A stretch of 64,000 nt of DNA, taken from contig CAYZYK010000001.1 of NCBI GenBank assembly GCA_964482615.1, forward strand, positions 1-64,000. Direction: 5' to 3'. Below are positions 23,178 to 32,429 of the stretch, piece after piece. How positions within the stretch are numbered: the first letter of the stretch is position 1; each line of letters begins with the position of its first letter. A model generated the notes under the pieces. It had not been told where the DNA came from. It did no database searches and worked only from the letters and a program-made list of their open reading frames with translations. The position numbers were made by a program, and so were the translations under genes. The DNA comes from CAYZYK01 sp964482615 (lineage in GTDB: Bacteria > Patescibacteriota > Minisyncoccia > Minisyncoccales > CAYZYK01).

Positions 23178-23258
23178 GTCCCTGTGGCGGAATGGCAGAC
23201 GCGCGTGGTTTAGGACCACGTCCCGCGAGGGGTGCAGGTTCGAATCCTGCCGGGGACA
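23178..23258 (+). tRNA. tRNA-Leu (anticodon TAG)
   Basis: The acceptor GTCCCTG pairs with CGGGGAC. The anticodon stem CGTGG/CCACG closes loop TTTAGGA with anticodon TAG. The variable arm is TCCCGCGAGGGGT and the discriminator is A. Confidence 0.95.
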
Positions 23259-23260
23259 CA

Positions 23261-23288
23261 AAAAACCCAGTTAACTAACTGGGTTTTT
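23261..23288. terminator. Bidirectional terminator
   Basis: AAAAACCCAGTT (23261-23272) pairs with AACTGGGTTTTT (23277-23288) over a 4-nt loop, with T runs on both strands. It serves tRNA-Leu on the plus strand and hsp20 on the minus strand. Confidence 0.85.
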
Positions 23289-23308
23289 AGAATTGAGAAT
23301 TCTCATTT

Positions 23309-23725
23309 CTATTTCACATCTATCTTCTGTTTTTCTTCTTTTTGAAGTTTGGGTAATTCTACTTTGAGGATTCCATTTTCCATTGAAGCATCTATCTTTG
23401 AAGTATTTACGTTTTGGGGTACTATTATTTTTCTTGAAAAAGGACCCCAATAGCATTCTTTGTAAAAATATTTTTTATCATCTTGTTGAACGGGATTTTC
23501 TCTACTTCCTTTTATAATCAACATATCTTTTTCAACAGAAACATTAATATCCTTTGTTGATATTCCCCCAACAGCAGCTAAAACAACAAAGCTTGAGTCA
23601 GTCTCATAAACATCGACAGCTAATTTTCCTTCTGGCTGAAGCCAGGACTTTTCTTTCCCTCCCTCTTTCTTACCGGAGGAAAGTTTCTTTTTTGGTTTTG
23701 ATTTTGTTTTCTTCGAAAAAAACAT
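23309..23725 (-). CDS. Hsp20/alpha-crystallin small heat-shock protein
   Basis: Small heat-shock proteins form oligomers that hold unfolding proteins. The 138-residue protein has a short lysine-rich N-terminus (about 1-25) and then the crystallin domain: KLAVDVYETDSSFVVLAAV, INVSVEKDMLIIKGSRE, FSRKIIVPQNVNTSKIDA and the ending MENGILKVELPKL. It is the last gene of a tsaD-valS-prsW-hsp20 minus-strand run, 3 nt after prsW. I see no CIRCE element or other heat-shock operator. Confidence 0.92.
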   Translation of the reverse strand: MFFSKKTKSKPKKKLSSGKKEGGKEKSWLQPEGKLAVDVYETDSSFVVLAAVGGISTKDINVSVEKDMLIIKGSRENPVQQDDKKYFYKECYWGPFSRKIIVPQNVNTSKIDASMENGILKVELPKLQKEEKQKIDVK

Positions 23726-23728
23726 AAT

Positions 23729-24451
23729 TTATTTTATTTTACAAACACTTTTTATTTTTTTAAGTTTCTTTAATGCCCGAGAAACAAAGAAAGCTAAAAA
23801 CACAATAATGGCTACGGGGATAATAACCTTTAATGCTCCCTTACTCTCTATTATAGAAAAATTATAAGCTCCATGCAAAAAAACAGCTAATAAAATTCCA
23901 GAGAAAAGAAACCTTTTTCTTTTTTTAATATTCAAAAAAGAAAGAGCCAAAAAGTAACCTAGGAGAGCAGAAGATAAAGCATGTAAAAAAGTAGCTGAGA
24001 TGAATCGGAATACAGCCAATCCCACAGTTTGTAATAAATAAGGATAATTAGTTAAGAAAAGAAAAATATTCTCTAAAGCGGCAAAACCAAGCCCAGCGAT
24101 TATCATATAAAGCATAACATCTATTGGTTCATCAAGTTCAGAATTTCTGAGAACTTTCCATTTAACTACTAGATATTTTAATATTTCTTCTGTGAAAGCA
24201 ACCACCACAAACCAATCAAAAACCACAATTAAAGGAATTAATAAATCTAATTTGAATATGTTTTTGAATTCTACCAATGAAAATTCAACTAATATTTCTA
24301 TTATTGCCGCAGGAATAGCTATTACCATCCCATAAAAAAATATTTTAAGAATCATCCCGTTTGATTCTGGATGAACATCTGCCCTTAAATAAAATAAGAG
24401 CCAGATTATGCTGGGTAAAATCCCCAAAAGAATGTAAAAAAGATAATCCAT
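23729..24451 (-). CDS. PrsW-family intramembrane metalloprotease
   Basis: PrsW proteases (CPBP-like glutamic/metallo type) cleave membrane proteins such as anti-sigma factors. The 240-residue protein has seven or more hydrophobic segments. The conserved EE-x-x-K pair is in AFTEEILKY (about residue 88-96), and GLGFAALENIFLF, TFLHALSSALLGYF and VFLHGAYNFSI supply the putative metal ligands. It sits 8 nt downstream of valS and 3 nt upstream of hsp20. No candidate anti-sigma substrate is visible in the window. Confidence 0.85.
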   Translation of the reverse strand: MDYLFYILLGILPSIIWLLFYLRADVHPESNGMILKIFFYGMVIAIPAAIIEILVEFSLVEFKNIFKLDLLIPLIVVFDWFVVVAFTEEILKYLVVKWKVLRNSELDEPIDVMLYMIIAGLGFAALENIFLFLTNYPYLLQTVGLAVFRFISATFLHALSSALLGYFLALSFLNIKKRKRFLFSGILLAVFLHGAYNFSIIESKGALKVIIPVAIIVFLAFFVSRALKKLKKIKSVCKIK

Positions 24452-24459
24452 AAATAATA

Positions 24460-26634
24460 TTATTTCTTACTCTTTTTTGGTTCCGGCCACCTCTCAATTA
24501 ATAATAATTCTTTTTCTTTTATTGGTAATTTCCCGTAAATCTCTTCTGTAATAAAGGGACAGAAAGGATGTAGAAGTTTCAAGGAATTAATCAGAGTATA
24601 TAATAAGATCTTTTCTGTATTTTCTTTTTGTTCATCCTTTTTTAATTGTTCCTTGCTTTCTTCAATATAGTTATCACAGAAATCATGCCAGAAAAAATCG
24701 TAAAGTTTATGAGCTGCTTGTCCAAATTCAAATTCATCCAAGTCCTTGTTTATCTCTTTTATGTTTTTGTTTAATTTATTTATTATTTTCTTATCTGAAT
24801 CAGTCAAGGTTTTGAAATCTAAGATTTCTTTTAAATTCTTGAAATTAGATCCTTTAATGTTTTCCAGAAGGAAGCGAGTAGCGTTCCATATTTTGTTGCA
24901 GAATTTTTCTCCCATAGCAATATTATCTTCAACAAAACGAATATCTTGTCCGCCCATAATTTGATAAGCTATTCCAAATCTTGTAGAGTCAGCACCATAT
25001 TTTTCAATTAATTCCATTGGATCAATTCCAGTCCCCAGAGATTTTGACATTCTTCTACCATCTCTGGTTAAAATTGTTGCATGGATAATGACATCAGAAA
25101 AAGGGATTTTTTTCATAAATTCCATTCCCGAAAAGATCATTCTTAATACCCACAAATTTATTATATCTCTTGCTGTAATTAAAATGTCAGTGGGGTAAAA
25201 AGATTTTAAGTCCTTTGTTTTTTTTGGCCAACCTAAAGTAGCAAAAGGCCATAGAGCTGAACTGAACCAGGTATCCAGAACATCTTTGCTTTGAGTTGGG
25301 CTGCATCTTTTACAAATTTTACACTCTTTTGGCTTTTCAACAGAAGCGAAGAATTTTTCTTTTTTTGAATTTTCACATTTAAAAATAGGCAACCTGTGAC
25401 CCCACCAGATTTGCCTTGAAATACACCAATCCCTTATATTATCCAACCAATCAAAATACGGTTTTTTAAAGTTGGAAGGATTAAATTTTATTTTGCCTTT
25501 TTTAACCGGTTTTTTTGCTTTTTTAGCTAACTTGTCCATTTTTAAAAACCACTGCCAAGAAGGAATAAACTCAATTGTTGTTCCACACCTGTAACATTTT
25601 GGGATTTTGGTTTCATAATCTTCTGTTTTTTCTAAAAGATTTTTTTCTTCTAAATCTCTTACAATTTCTTTTCTGGCTTCTTTAACATTAAGTCCTTGAT
25701 ATTTTTGAGGAGCATTTTTTGTTATCTTTCCTTCTTTATTTATAACTTGGATTTTTTCTAGATTATGTTTTTCCCCTATCTTGTAATCTGTAAAATCATG
25801 AGCTGGTGTAACTTTAACAGCTCCTGTTCCAAATTCTGGGTCAACCAAAATATCTTTAACTATAGGTATTTCTTTTTTAACTAAAGGTAAAATAGCTTTT
25901 TTGCCTACTAACTTCTTGTATCTTTTATCTTTAGGATTAACAGCAACTGCTGTATCTCCAAGCATTGTTTCTGGTCGGGTGGTTGCAACTTTAATATATT
26001 TTTCTTCAGCTCCTTTCAGAGGATAAAGGATATACCAGAGTTTCCCTTTTTTTTCTTCATATTCTAGTTCAAGATTAGATAAACTAGTAGAGCATCTTGA
26101 GCACCAGTTAACCACCCTCTTTCCTCGGTAAATCCAACCCTTTTTATGATAATGAACAAAAGCTTCTCTAACCGCCCTACTGTAATCTTTATCCATGGTA
26201 AATCTAGTCCTTGACCAGTCACAAGAACAGCCTAGTTTTTTTAACTGGTTTAAGATAATATGGCCGTATTTTTCTTTCCATTCCCAAACTTTCTCAATGA
26301 ACTTTTCACGACCAAGATCAAATCTTGTTTTGCTATCTTTTTTTAATTTTTTCTCAACCACATTTTGAGTAGCAATTCCCGCATGATCTGTTCCTGGCAA
26401 CCAAAGGGTTCTGTAACCTTGCATTCTTTTCCTTCTAATTAAAATGTCATGGATAACAGAATTTAAAGCATGGCCCATATGTAGATTGCCCGTTACATTG
26501 GGTGGGGGAATAGTAATACAATAATTTCCTTTCTCTCCAGAATTGTTGTCTGGATTGAAAAACCCTGATTCTTCCCAAATCTTATAGATTCTATCTTCAA
26601 CTTTTTTTGGATTGTAGATTTTTGGAAGTTCCAT
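24460..26634 (-). CDS. valS: Valine-tRNA ligase
   Basis: ValRS charges tRNA-Val and edits mischarged threonine. The 724-residue protein has the class I HIGH motif as PPPNVTGNLHMGHALN (about residues 43-58), GTDHAGIATQ, the CP1 editing domain (ATTRPETMLGDTAVAVNP, VTPAHDFTDYKIG), zinc-type cysteines and RMSKSLGTGIDP as KMSKS. The C-terminal coiled-coil tRNA-binding arm seen in most ValRS (about 880 residues) is missing, common in reduced genomes. A -10 box TAAAAT (26650-26645) 10 nt before the ATG suggests a second, nearly leaderless promoter behind tsaD. Confidence 0.96.
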   Translation of the reverse strand: MELPKIYNPKKVEDRIYKIWEESGFFNPDNNSGEKGNYCITIPPPNVTGNLHMGHALNSVIHDILIRRKRMQGYRTLWLPGTDHAGIATQNVVEKKLKKDSKTRFDLGREKFIEKVWEWKEKYGHIILNQLKKLGCSCDWSRTRFTMDKDYSRAVREAFVHYHKKGWIYRGKRVVNWCSRCSTSLSNLELEYEEKKGKLWYILYPLKGAEEKYIKVATTRPETMLGDTAVAVNPKDKRYKKLVGKKAILPLVKKEIPIVKDILVDPEFGTGAVKVTPAHDFTDYKIGEKHNLEKIQVINKEGKITKNAPQKYQGLNVKEARKEIVRDLEEKNLLEKTEDYETKIPKCYRCGTTIEFIPSWQWFLKMDKLAKKAKKPVKKGKIKFNPSNFKKPYFDWLDNIRDWCISRQIWWGHRLPIFKCENSKKEKFFASVEKPKECKICKRCSPTQSKDVLDTWFSSALWPFATLGWPKKTKDLKSFYPTDILITARDIINLWVLRMIFSGMEFMKKIPFSDVIIHATILTRDGRRMSKSLGTGIDPMELIEKYGADSTRFGIAYQIMGGQDIRFVEDNIAMGEKFCNKIWNATRFLLENIKGSNFKNLKEILDFKTLTDSDKKIINKLNKNIKEINKDLDEFEFGQAAHKLYDFFWHDFCDNYIEESKEQLKKDEQKENTEKILLYTLINSLKLLHPFCPFITEEIYGKLPIKEKELLLIERWPEPKKSKK

Positions 26635-26674
26635 ATTTAAGAATATTTTAACACAGACAGTACAATTATTAAAT

Positions 26675-27829
26675 TTATTTTAATCTAAGATTTGGTTCGG
26701 CTTTTATTTCCTGCCAGGATTTTTTGTTTTCTCTGCGGAAAAATCCCGTAACTGCTATTATTAAAGCGTTATCACCAGAATATTTAATATTCGGAACTAA
26801 AAACTCTGTTTTGGGTATTTCTTTTTTTATTTTCTCTTTGAGCTGTTTTCTTAATTCTTTGTTTGCTGTTACCCCACCACCCAAAAGAATGCTTTTTGCT
26901 TTTTTATCTTTTGCTGTCTTTATTGTTTTTTTAATTAAAACATCAATTATTGCTTGTTGTATTTCTTTTGCCATTTCTTTGATATATTGTTCCGATTCTT
27001 TTTCCTCTTTTTTTCTTTCTTTAAAATCATACAATACAGCAGTTTTTAAACCAGAAAAACTGAAATCATAATTTTTACTGTTAATCATTGGTCTTGGCAG
27101 TTCAATTTTAAATTTAAATTTTCCTTCCTTCTTTTTTGCTTTTTTTTCAATAATAGGGCCCCCGGGATAGGGAAGACCGAGTATCCTTGCTGTTTTATCG
27201 AAACATTCACCAGCTGCATCGTCTCTTGTTTCTCCAATTATTTCGTAATTACCTATTTTTTTGCTTAAAATTAATTGAGTGTGTCCTCCACTAATAATCA
27301 AAGATATGGCAGGGAAAAGTTCATTTCTGGGTTTTCTTTTCACAAAATTAGATAGAATGTGAGCTTCAATATGGTTTACTGGAACAACAGGTAAATTCCA
27401 ACTTAAAGCTAAAGCTTTAGTGAGATTAATTCCTGTCCATAAACAAGGATCAAGCCCTGGGCCTGTTGTTGCAGCAATTAAATCTATTTTTGGTTTTTTG
27501 GTTTTTTTAAGGAATATTTTTAAGTTATTTAGAAGATTTTTTTCTCTTTTTAAGATATTTTTTATCTTTTCTTTTTTGAGTTTTATTTTTTTCTTTGGTT
27601 TGGAAAAAAGATCAGCTTCTTTTAAGGATTTTTCAAGAACGGGGATTAAGTTTTTTTGATGTTCTCTTTTTGCTAAGGTAGGATAAACTCCACCATATTT
27701 TTTGTGGATTTCAACTTGAGAGGAAACAATATTCGATAAGATTTTAAAATCAGCCTCTTTTTTGTTTAAGACCTCAATTACAGCCACACAAGTGTCATCA
27801 CAAGATGTTTCAATTCCTAATATTTTCAT
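26675..27829 (-). CDS. tsaD: tRNA N6-adenosine threonylcarbamoyltransferase TsaD
   Basis: TsaD, with TsaB/C/E, makes t6A37 in tRNAs that read ANN codons. The sequence has MKILGIETSCDDT at the start, ATTGPGLDPCLWTGI, the metal motif HIEAH, ISGGHTQLI, a DDAAGECFDKTARILGL segment and SGLKTAV. About 45 lysine-rich residues (around 75-120) are inserted before TTGPG compared with E. coli. I chose the ATG at 27829; one at 27844 would add MFFKF, which the family lacks. It heads the minus-strand run tsaD-valS-prsW-hsp20. Confidence 0.94.
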   Translation of the reverse strand: MKILGIETSCDDTCVAVIEVLNKKEADFKILSNIVSSQVEIHKKYGGVYPTLAKREHQKNLIPVLEKSLKEADLFSKPKKKIKLKKEKIKNILKREKNLLNNLKIFLKKTKKPKIDLIAATTGPGLDPCLWTGINLTKALALSWNLPVVPVNHIEAHILSNFVKRKPRNELFPAISLIISGGHTQLILSKKIGNYEIIGETRDDAAGECFDKTARILGLPYPGGPIIEKKAKKKEGKFKFKIELPRPMINSKNYDFSFSGLKTAVLYDFKERKKEEKESEQYIKEMAKEIQQAIIDVLIKKTIKTAKDKKAKSILLGGGVTANKELRKQLKEKIKKEIPKTEFLVPNIKYSGDNALIIAVTGFFRRENKKSWQEIKAEPNLRLK

Positions 27830-27879
27830 AAATTTAAAAAACAAAGAAAAAATGAGTAATATTTATGTTATCTGAGATA

Positions 27880-27908
27880 TTGATTTTTTTCAATTTTTGA
27901 GATAAGAT
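27880..27908 (+). promoter_or_regulatory. Promoter of tRNA-Glu
   Basis: TTGATT (27880-27885), 17 bp and TAAGAT (27903-27908), 12 nt before the tRNA. Confidence 0.5.
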
Positions 27909-27920
27909 TAAAATATTGTT

Positions 27921-27992
27921 GGCCCCATCGTCTAACGGACAGGACGTTTGATTTTCAATCAAGTAATAGGGGTTCGATTCCCCTTGGGGCCA
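27921..27992 (+). tRNA. tRNA-Glu (anticodon TTC)
   Basis: The acceptor GGCCCCA pairs with TGGGGCC. The anticodon stem TTTGA/TCAAG closes loop TTTTCAA with anticodon TTC. The discriminator is A. The ATG of a broken HTH gene lies 1 nt after it. Confidence 0.95.
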
Positions 27993-27993
27993 C

Positions 27994-28683
27994 ATGACCC
28001 CCAGAAATAAAAGCAAATATAAAAAGGCGTTTAATCTACGAATTAAAGGAAAGAGTTATAGAGAAATAAAAGGAGCTTTGGGAATTCCCAAAAGCACGCT
28101 TAGTAGTTGGTTTAAAGGTCTGGAATTGCCTAAATCTGCCCAAAAGATTCTTAAAGAAAAAGACAAGAAGGGCAGAAAAAAATTATTAGAATTTAATAAA
28201 AAACGCAGCTAGAGAATCTATCTTGAAAATCAGAGAATAAGAAAAAATGTCGCTAACAGAATCAAAGATTTTTCAGAATATGAACTGTTGTTGGTTGGAA
28301 GCGCTCTTTATTGGGCAGAAGGATATAAAAAACAACAAAATACAAATTCGTCTTGTGTTTGTTTCGTTAATTCTGATCCGGCAATGATTCTTTTGTTTTT
28401 GCGATTTCTTCGAAGGATTATCAAAGTTCCCGAAAAAAGAATAAGGCTATCAATTCAAACACACCCAAATCTTAATAAGAAATCTATTATTAATTTTTGG
28501 GCAGGTATAACTAACATTTCTCAAGAACGGATTAGAACTAAAAGGTGTAAAAGTCGGGCAAGTAAGGGGAAATGTCCCAGAAACACCCTTCCTTATGGTA
28601 CAGTAGACGTAAGAGTAAGTAAGCGTCAATATTTTTTTAAGATTAGGGGATGGATTGATGGAATTAAAAAATTCAATACCTGA
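27994..28683 (+). pseudogene. HTH protein with WAEGYKK domain, split by an in-frame TAG
   Basis: A single frame of about 229 codons is cut by TAG at 28210-28212. The N-terminal part (71 residues) is a helix-turn-helix: NLRIKGKSYREIKGALGIPK then STLSSWFKGLELP, like small-terminase or transposase DNA-binding domains. After the stop the frame continues in register with RIYLENQRIRKNVANRIKDF and a domain containing LLVGSALYWAEGYKK, a conserved-looking motif whose function I do not know. Since TAG ends real genes (ftsH, the glycosyltransferase), this is a nonsense mutation or an unlikely readthrough site. It begins directly after tRNA-Glu, a typical spot for an inserted selfish gene. Confidence 0.7.
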
Positions 28684-28717
28684 AATAAATTGGTTGTTTG
28701 TTTTCTCTTATCATCCT

Positions 28718-30250
28718 ATGTCTAAAAAATACTTAGAAGTTGGTCATGCTCCAGACTTTGAAGATCCAAAAAGAAAAAACCTTTATCGTTTCTTTGAAAT
28801 AATTCCTGGGGTTATAAGTTTGGGAACCTTAATTGGGGTTCTCGTTTTTTCTTGGATTTTGCCGTCATTTGTTGCTATTTTTATAATTCTCTTTTGTTTC
28901 TTTTATCTTTGTAAAATCTGTTATTTCTCTATCCACCAAATAGCAACCTATATTAAAATGAAGAGGAATTTGAAAACTAATTGGCAAAAAAAGCTTAAAG
29001 AATTGAAAGACAAAGACTGGAAAGATATTTATCATTTAATAGTTTTACCAACCTACAAAGAGAAACCAGAGATAATAAAAAGTAGCTTAAATGCTTTGAT
29101 TGGTTCTGATCATCCTAAAGATAAAATGATTATAGTTCTTGGTCTTGAAGAAAGAGCAGGTAAAGAAGCTCAGGAAAGGGCAGATGAAATAAAAAAAGAA
29201 TATGAAGATAGTTTCTATCAGTTCTTAATTACAGTTCACCCAAAAGATATTCCAGGTGAGCTTGCAGGAAAAGGATCTAATGAAAAGTGGGCTGTAAGAG
29301 AAGCGAAAGAAAAAATAATAGACAAATTAAATATTCCTTATAAAAACATTATCGTTTCAAGTTTTGATATTGACACTAAAGTTTATCCTCGATACTTTTC
29401 TTGCTTAACTTATCATTTTTTAACAGTTGAAAATCCACAAAAAACAAGTTACCAGCCTGTTCCTGTTTATAACAATAATATTTGGAAAGCTCCTGCTTTC
29501 AGTAGATTGGTTGCTACTTCAAACACTTTCTGGCAGATGGTTCAACAAGGAAGATCAGAGAAACTAGTAACTTATTCTTCCCATTCTATGCCTTTCTGGA
29601 TATTTGAAGAGGTAGGTTATCCTAACAACATGGTTTCTGATGACTCAAGAATTTTTTGGAAATCTTACCTTTATTACAATGGAGATTACAAAGTCGTACC
29701 CTTGTATTATCCTGTTTCAATGGATGCTGTTTTGGCTGATAATCTTTGGAAGACAATAATAAATCAATACAAACAGCAGAGAAGATGGGCCTGGGGGTGT
29801 GAAGAAATACCCTATTTGATATATGGGTTTTTAAAGAACAAAAAAATTTCTCTTCCAGAAAAATTAAAACATTTGTTTACCATATTAGATGGTTACTGGT
29901 CTTGGGCAACATCCACCCTTTTAATATTTATTTTGGGTTGGTTGCCTTTAATTTTAGGGGGTGAGAAATTCAGTAGAAGTTTACTTTCTTACAACTTACC
30001 AAGATTAACAGGGAGGATTATGACTCTTGCTATGATCGGTATGATTGTCTCTGCTATTTTAAGTATGCTCCTTTTGCCTCCTCGGCCAGAAGAGACAAGT
30101 AAAACGAAATATTTATTTTTATTATTACAATGGGTTCTTTTGCCTGTTACTTTGATCGTTTTTGGTTCTTTTCCTGCTTTAGATGCCCAAATCCATTTAA
30201 TGTTGGGAAAATATATGGGATTTTGGGTTACAGAAAAGGCTAGAAAATAG
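28718..30250 (+). CDS. Membrane glycosyltransferase, family 2-like
   Basis: The protein has two N-terminal helices (within about residues 25-75), a GT-A domain and four or more C-terminal helices, as in processive family 2 enzymes that make and export polysaccharide. Visible motifs are LIVLPTYKEKPEI at the nucleotide-binding strand, SFDIDTKVYP as the DxD, MVSDDSRIFW for the catalytic acid and QQRRWAWGCEEIP as the Q-x-x-R-W box. I use the ATG at 28718 (510 residues); starting at 28655 would overlap the broken HTH gene. The product polymer is unknown. It is convergent with recG, with one base between the stops. Confidence 0.82.
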   Translation: MSKKYLEVGHAPDFEDPKRKNLYRFFEIIPGVISLGTLIGVLVFSWILPSFVAIFIILFCFFYLCKICYFSIHQIATYIKMKRNLKTNWQKKLKELKDKDWKDIYHLIVLPTYKEKPEIIKSSLNALIGSDHPKDKMIIVLGLEERAGKEAQERADEIKKEYEDSFYQFLITVHPKDIPGELAGKGSNEKWAVREAKEKIIDKLNIPYKNIIVSSFDIDTKVYPRYFSCLTYHFLTVENPQKTSYQPVPVYNNNIWKAPAFSRLVATSNTFWQMVQQGRSEKLVTYSSHSMPFWIFEEVGYPNNMVSDDSRIFWKSYLYYNGDYKVVPLYYPVSMDAVLADNLWKTIINQYKQQRRWAWGCEEIPYLIYGFLKNKKISLPEKLKHLFTILDGYWSWATSTLLIFILGWLPLILGGEKFSRSLLSYNLPRLTGRIMTLAMIGMIVSAILSMLLLPPRPEETSKTKYLFLLLQWVLLPVTLIVFGSFPALDAQIHLMLGKYMGFWVTEKARK

Positions 30251-30251
30251 T

Positions 30252-32357
30252 TTATTCAAAGTGAATTCTTTTTTCAAAATGTTTTACTCTTTCTTTTAGA
30301 ACAGGGTATTTTTTTAATTCTGGGTTCTCGTCTAAGATTTCTTTGGCTGACTCTCTGGTTTTTTCAACTAGTTCTGTATTTTTTAAGTTTGCCATAGCCA
30401 AATCAGGAATTCCCCATTGACGAGCCCCGTAAAGTTCCCCGGGTCCCCTTATTTCTAAGTCTTTCTCTGCTAGTTCAAATCCATCTTCTGAATGTTTTAA
30501 AGCTTTTAATCTTTTTCTTGTTTTTTTTGTTGTAGAATCAGCGAGCAAGAAACAATAAGATTGAAATTTTGATCTTCCCACTCTTCCTCTGAACTGATGG
30601 AGTTGGGCTAAACCAAATCTATCAGCTCCCTCGATCATCATAACGGTGGCTCTTGGAATATCAATTCCAACCTCAACCACCGAAGTCGAAACCAAAATAT
30701 CAATTGAGCCGGTTTTAAAAGCTCGCATTATTTTCTCTTTTTCTCTTGTTTTCATTTTTCCGTGTAACATTCCAATTTTTAAATTAGGGAAAACCTCTTC
30801 AGATAATTTTTCATATTCTTCTTTTACTGCTTTAACATCTCCCCAGCCTGTTTTATCCTCTTCTTTTTTAGTTGGTTCAATTCTGGGGCAGATAACGAAA
30901 ATACCATGTTCTTTTTCAGCTTCTTTTTTGATGAAATTATAGGTTTCTTTTCTTTTTTTAGGTGAGATAATTTTTGTCTTGACCTTTTTTCTTTCTTTGG
31001 GTAGTTCTGTAATTAAAGACAGATCAAGATCACCATAAACAGTTAAAGCTAGAGTTCTGGGGATTGGGGTTGCCGTCATAGACAAAAGATGAGGGATAAA
31101 TTCTTTTTGTTCACAAAGCCTTGCTCTTTGTTCGACCCCAAATCTGTGTTGTTCATCTACTATTACCAAAGCCAAATCCTTGAATTTAACTTTTTCTTGA
31201 ATCAAAGCATGAGTTCCTATTAAAATGTTCACTTCTCCTTTCTTTAATTTTTCCAACAATCTTCTTCTTGAAATTTCCAAGACATCATTTTTTAATTTAA
31301 CAGTATTTATTTTATCTTGTTTTCCAGTTAAAAATCCTATCTTCAACTTAAAATCATCTAAAAGTTTTCTTACTTCTCTGAAATGCTGTTTAGCTAAAAT
31401 TTCAGTTGGAGCCATAAAAGCTACCTGATGACCGGCTTTGGCCGTGTTTAAAGCGGCCATTGTGGCAACTACAGTTTTACCGCTCCCTACATCTCCCTCA
31501 AGCAGTCTTGACATAGGGTATGGTTTTTCTAAATTTTTTAATATTTGCCAAGCTGACTTTTTTTGAGAATCAGTGAGGGTGAAAGACAAAGAATCAGTGA
31601 ATTTTTTCATTAATTCAGCATCTAAAGGACAAGAAATTGCTTGTTTTTTCTTTATTCTTAGTTTTTCTTTTAAAACAGAGATTTGAATTAAAAAAAGTTC
31701 CTCAAAAGCAAATCTCTCTTGAGCTTTCTTTGCTTTTTTTAAAGAATTAGGAAAATGAATTTGAACTAAAGCTTCTCTGACAGGGATTAAATTGTGCTTT
31801 TTCCTTTGTTCTTCTGGCAAGGGATCTTGAATCTTTTCTTTAAATTCATCTATTAAGGGTTTAATAATGTATCTTAACCAACGGGAAGATAATCCTTCTG
31901 TTGCTGGATAAACAGGAATTATTCTCCCGGTATGAATTAATTTTTCTTTCTCAAATATTTTTTCATAAATGGGGTTGTTTAAATAAATACCATCCTTTCT
32001 TAAGCTTATTTTCCCTGCTAAACAAACAGTTGTTCCTTCCTTTAGGGTTTTTTCTAAATAAGGTTGATTGAACCATATTACCTTTAAGGGGGCTGTTTTA
32101 TCTTGAACAATTGCTTCTGTTATAACCATTCTTTTTTTCCAAGTTCTGGTATTTTTTATCTCTTTTATTTTTCCTTTTATACAAACATTTTTGTTTGGTT
32201 TAATTTCTGATATTGAAGAAATATTTGAAAAATCCTCGTAGCGGTGGGGAAAATGAAAGAGTAAGTCCCGGACTGTTTTTATTCCGAGTTTTTCTAATCT
32301 TTTTTGGTATTTTGGACCGATCTGTGATATTTTTTTGATCTGAGTTGATAACTCCAT
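30252..32357 (-). CDS. recG: ATP-dependent DNA helicase RecG
   Basis: RecG regresses stalled forks and branch-migrates junctions. The 701-residue protein starts with the wedge region (IGPKYQKRLEKLGIKTVRDL, FHFPHRYEDF) and an OB fold, then the SF2 motor: Walker A EGDVGSGKTVVA, motif II VDEQHRFGVEQR, LSMTATPIPRTLAL (III), LVSTSVVEVGIDIP (V) and HQFRGRVGRSKFQSYC (VI). The C-terminal wing GPGELYGARQWG is typical. Length is normal. It is divergent from the GH130 gene. Confidence 0.96.
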   Translation of the reverse strand: MELSTQIKKISQIGPKYQKRLEKLGIKTVRDLLFHFPHRYEDFSNISSISEIKPNKNVCIKGKIKEIKNTRTWKKRMVITEAIVQDKTAPLKVIWFNQPYLEKTLKEGTTVCLAGKISLRKDGIYLNNPIYEKIFEKEKLIHTGRIIPVYPATEGLSSRWLRYIIKPLIDEFKEKIQDPLPEEQRKKHNLIPVREALVQIHFPNSLKKAKKAQERFAFEELFLIQISVLKEKLRIKKKQAISCPLDAELMKKFTDSLSFTLTDSQKKSAWQILKNLEKPYPMSRLLEGDVGSGKTVVATMAALNTAKAGHQVAFMAPTEILAKQHFREVRKLLDDFKLKIGFLTGKQDKINTVKLKNDVLEISRRRLLEKLKKGEVNILIGTHALIQEKVKFKDLALVIVDEQHRFGVEQRARLCEQKEFIPHLLSMTATPIPRTLALTVYGDLDLSLITELPKERKKVKTKIISPKKRKETYNFIKKEAEKEHGIFVICPRIEPTKKEEDKTGWGDVKAVKEEYEKLSEEVFPNLKIGMLHGKMKTREKEKIMRAFKTGSIDILVSTSVVEVGIDIPRATVMMIEGADRFGLAQLHQFRGRVGRSKFQSYCFLLADSTTKKTRKRLKALKHSEDGFELAEKDLEIRGPGELYGARQWGIPDLAMANLKNTELVEKTRESAKEILDENPELKKYPVLKERVKHFEKRIHFE

Positions 32358-32429
32358 GTTTTATTTTTATCCTATTTTTTAGTAAACTATATATTGTAAG
32401 ATAAATCAAAGTTTAATAAACGAAATAAA

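Noticed and set aside
28655..28717. Upstream start for the glycosyltransferase
   Set aside because: It would overlap the preceding frame and add residues unlike the family; the ATG at 28718 is preferred.
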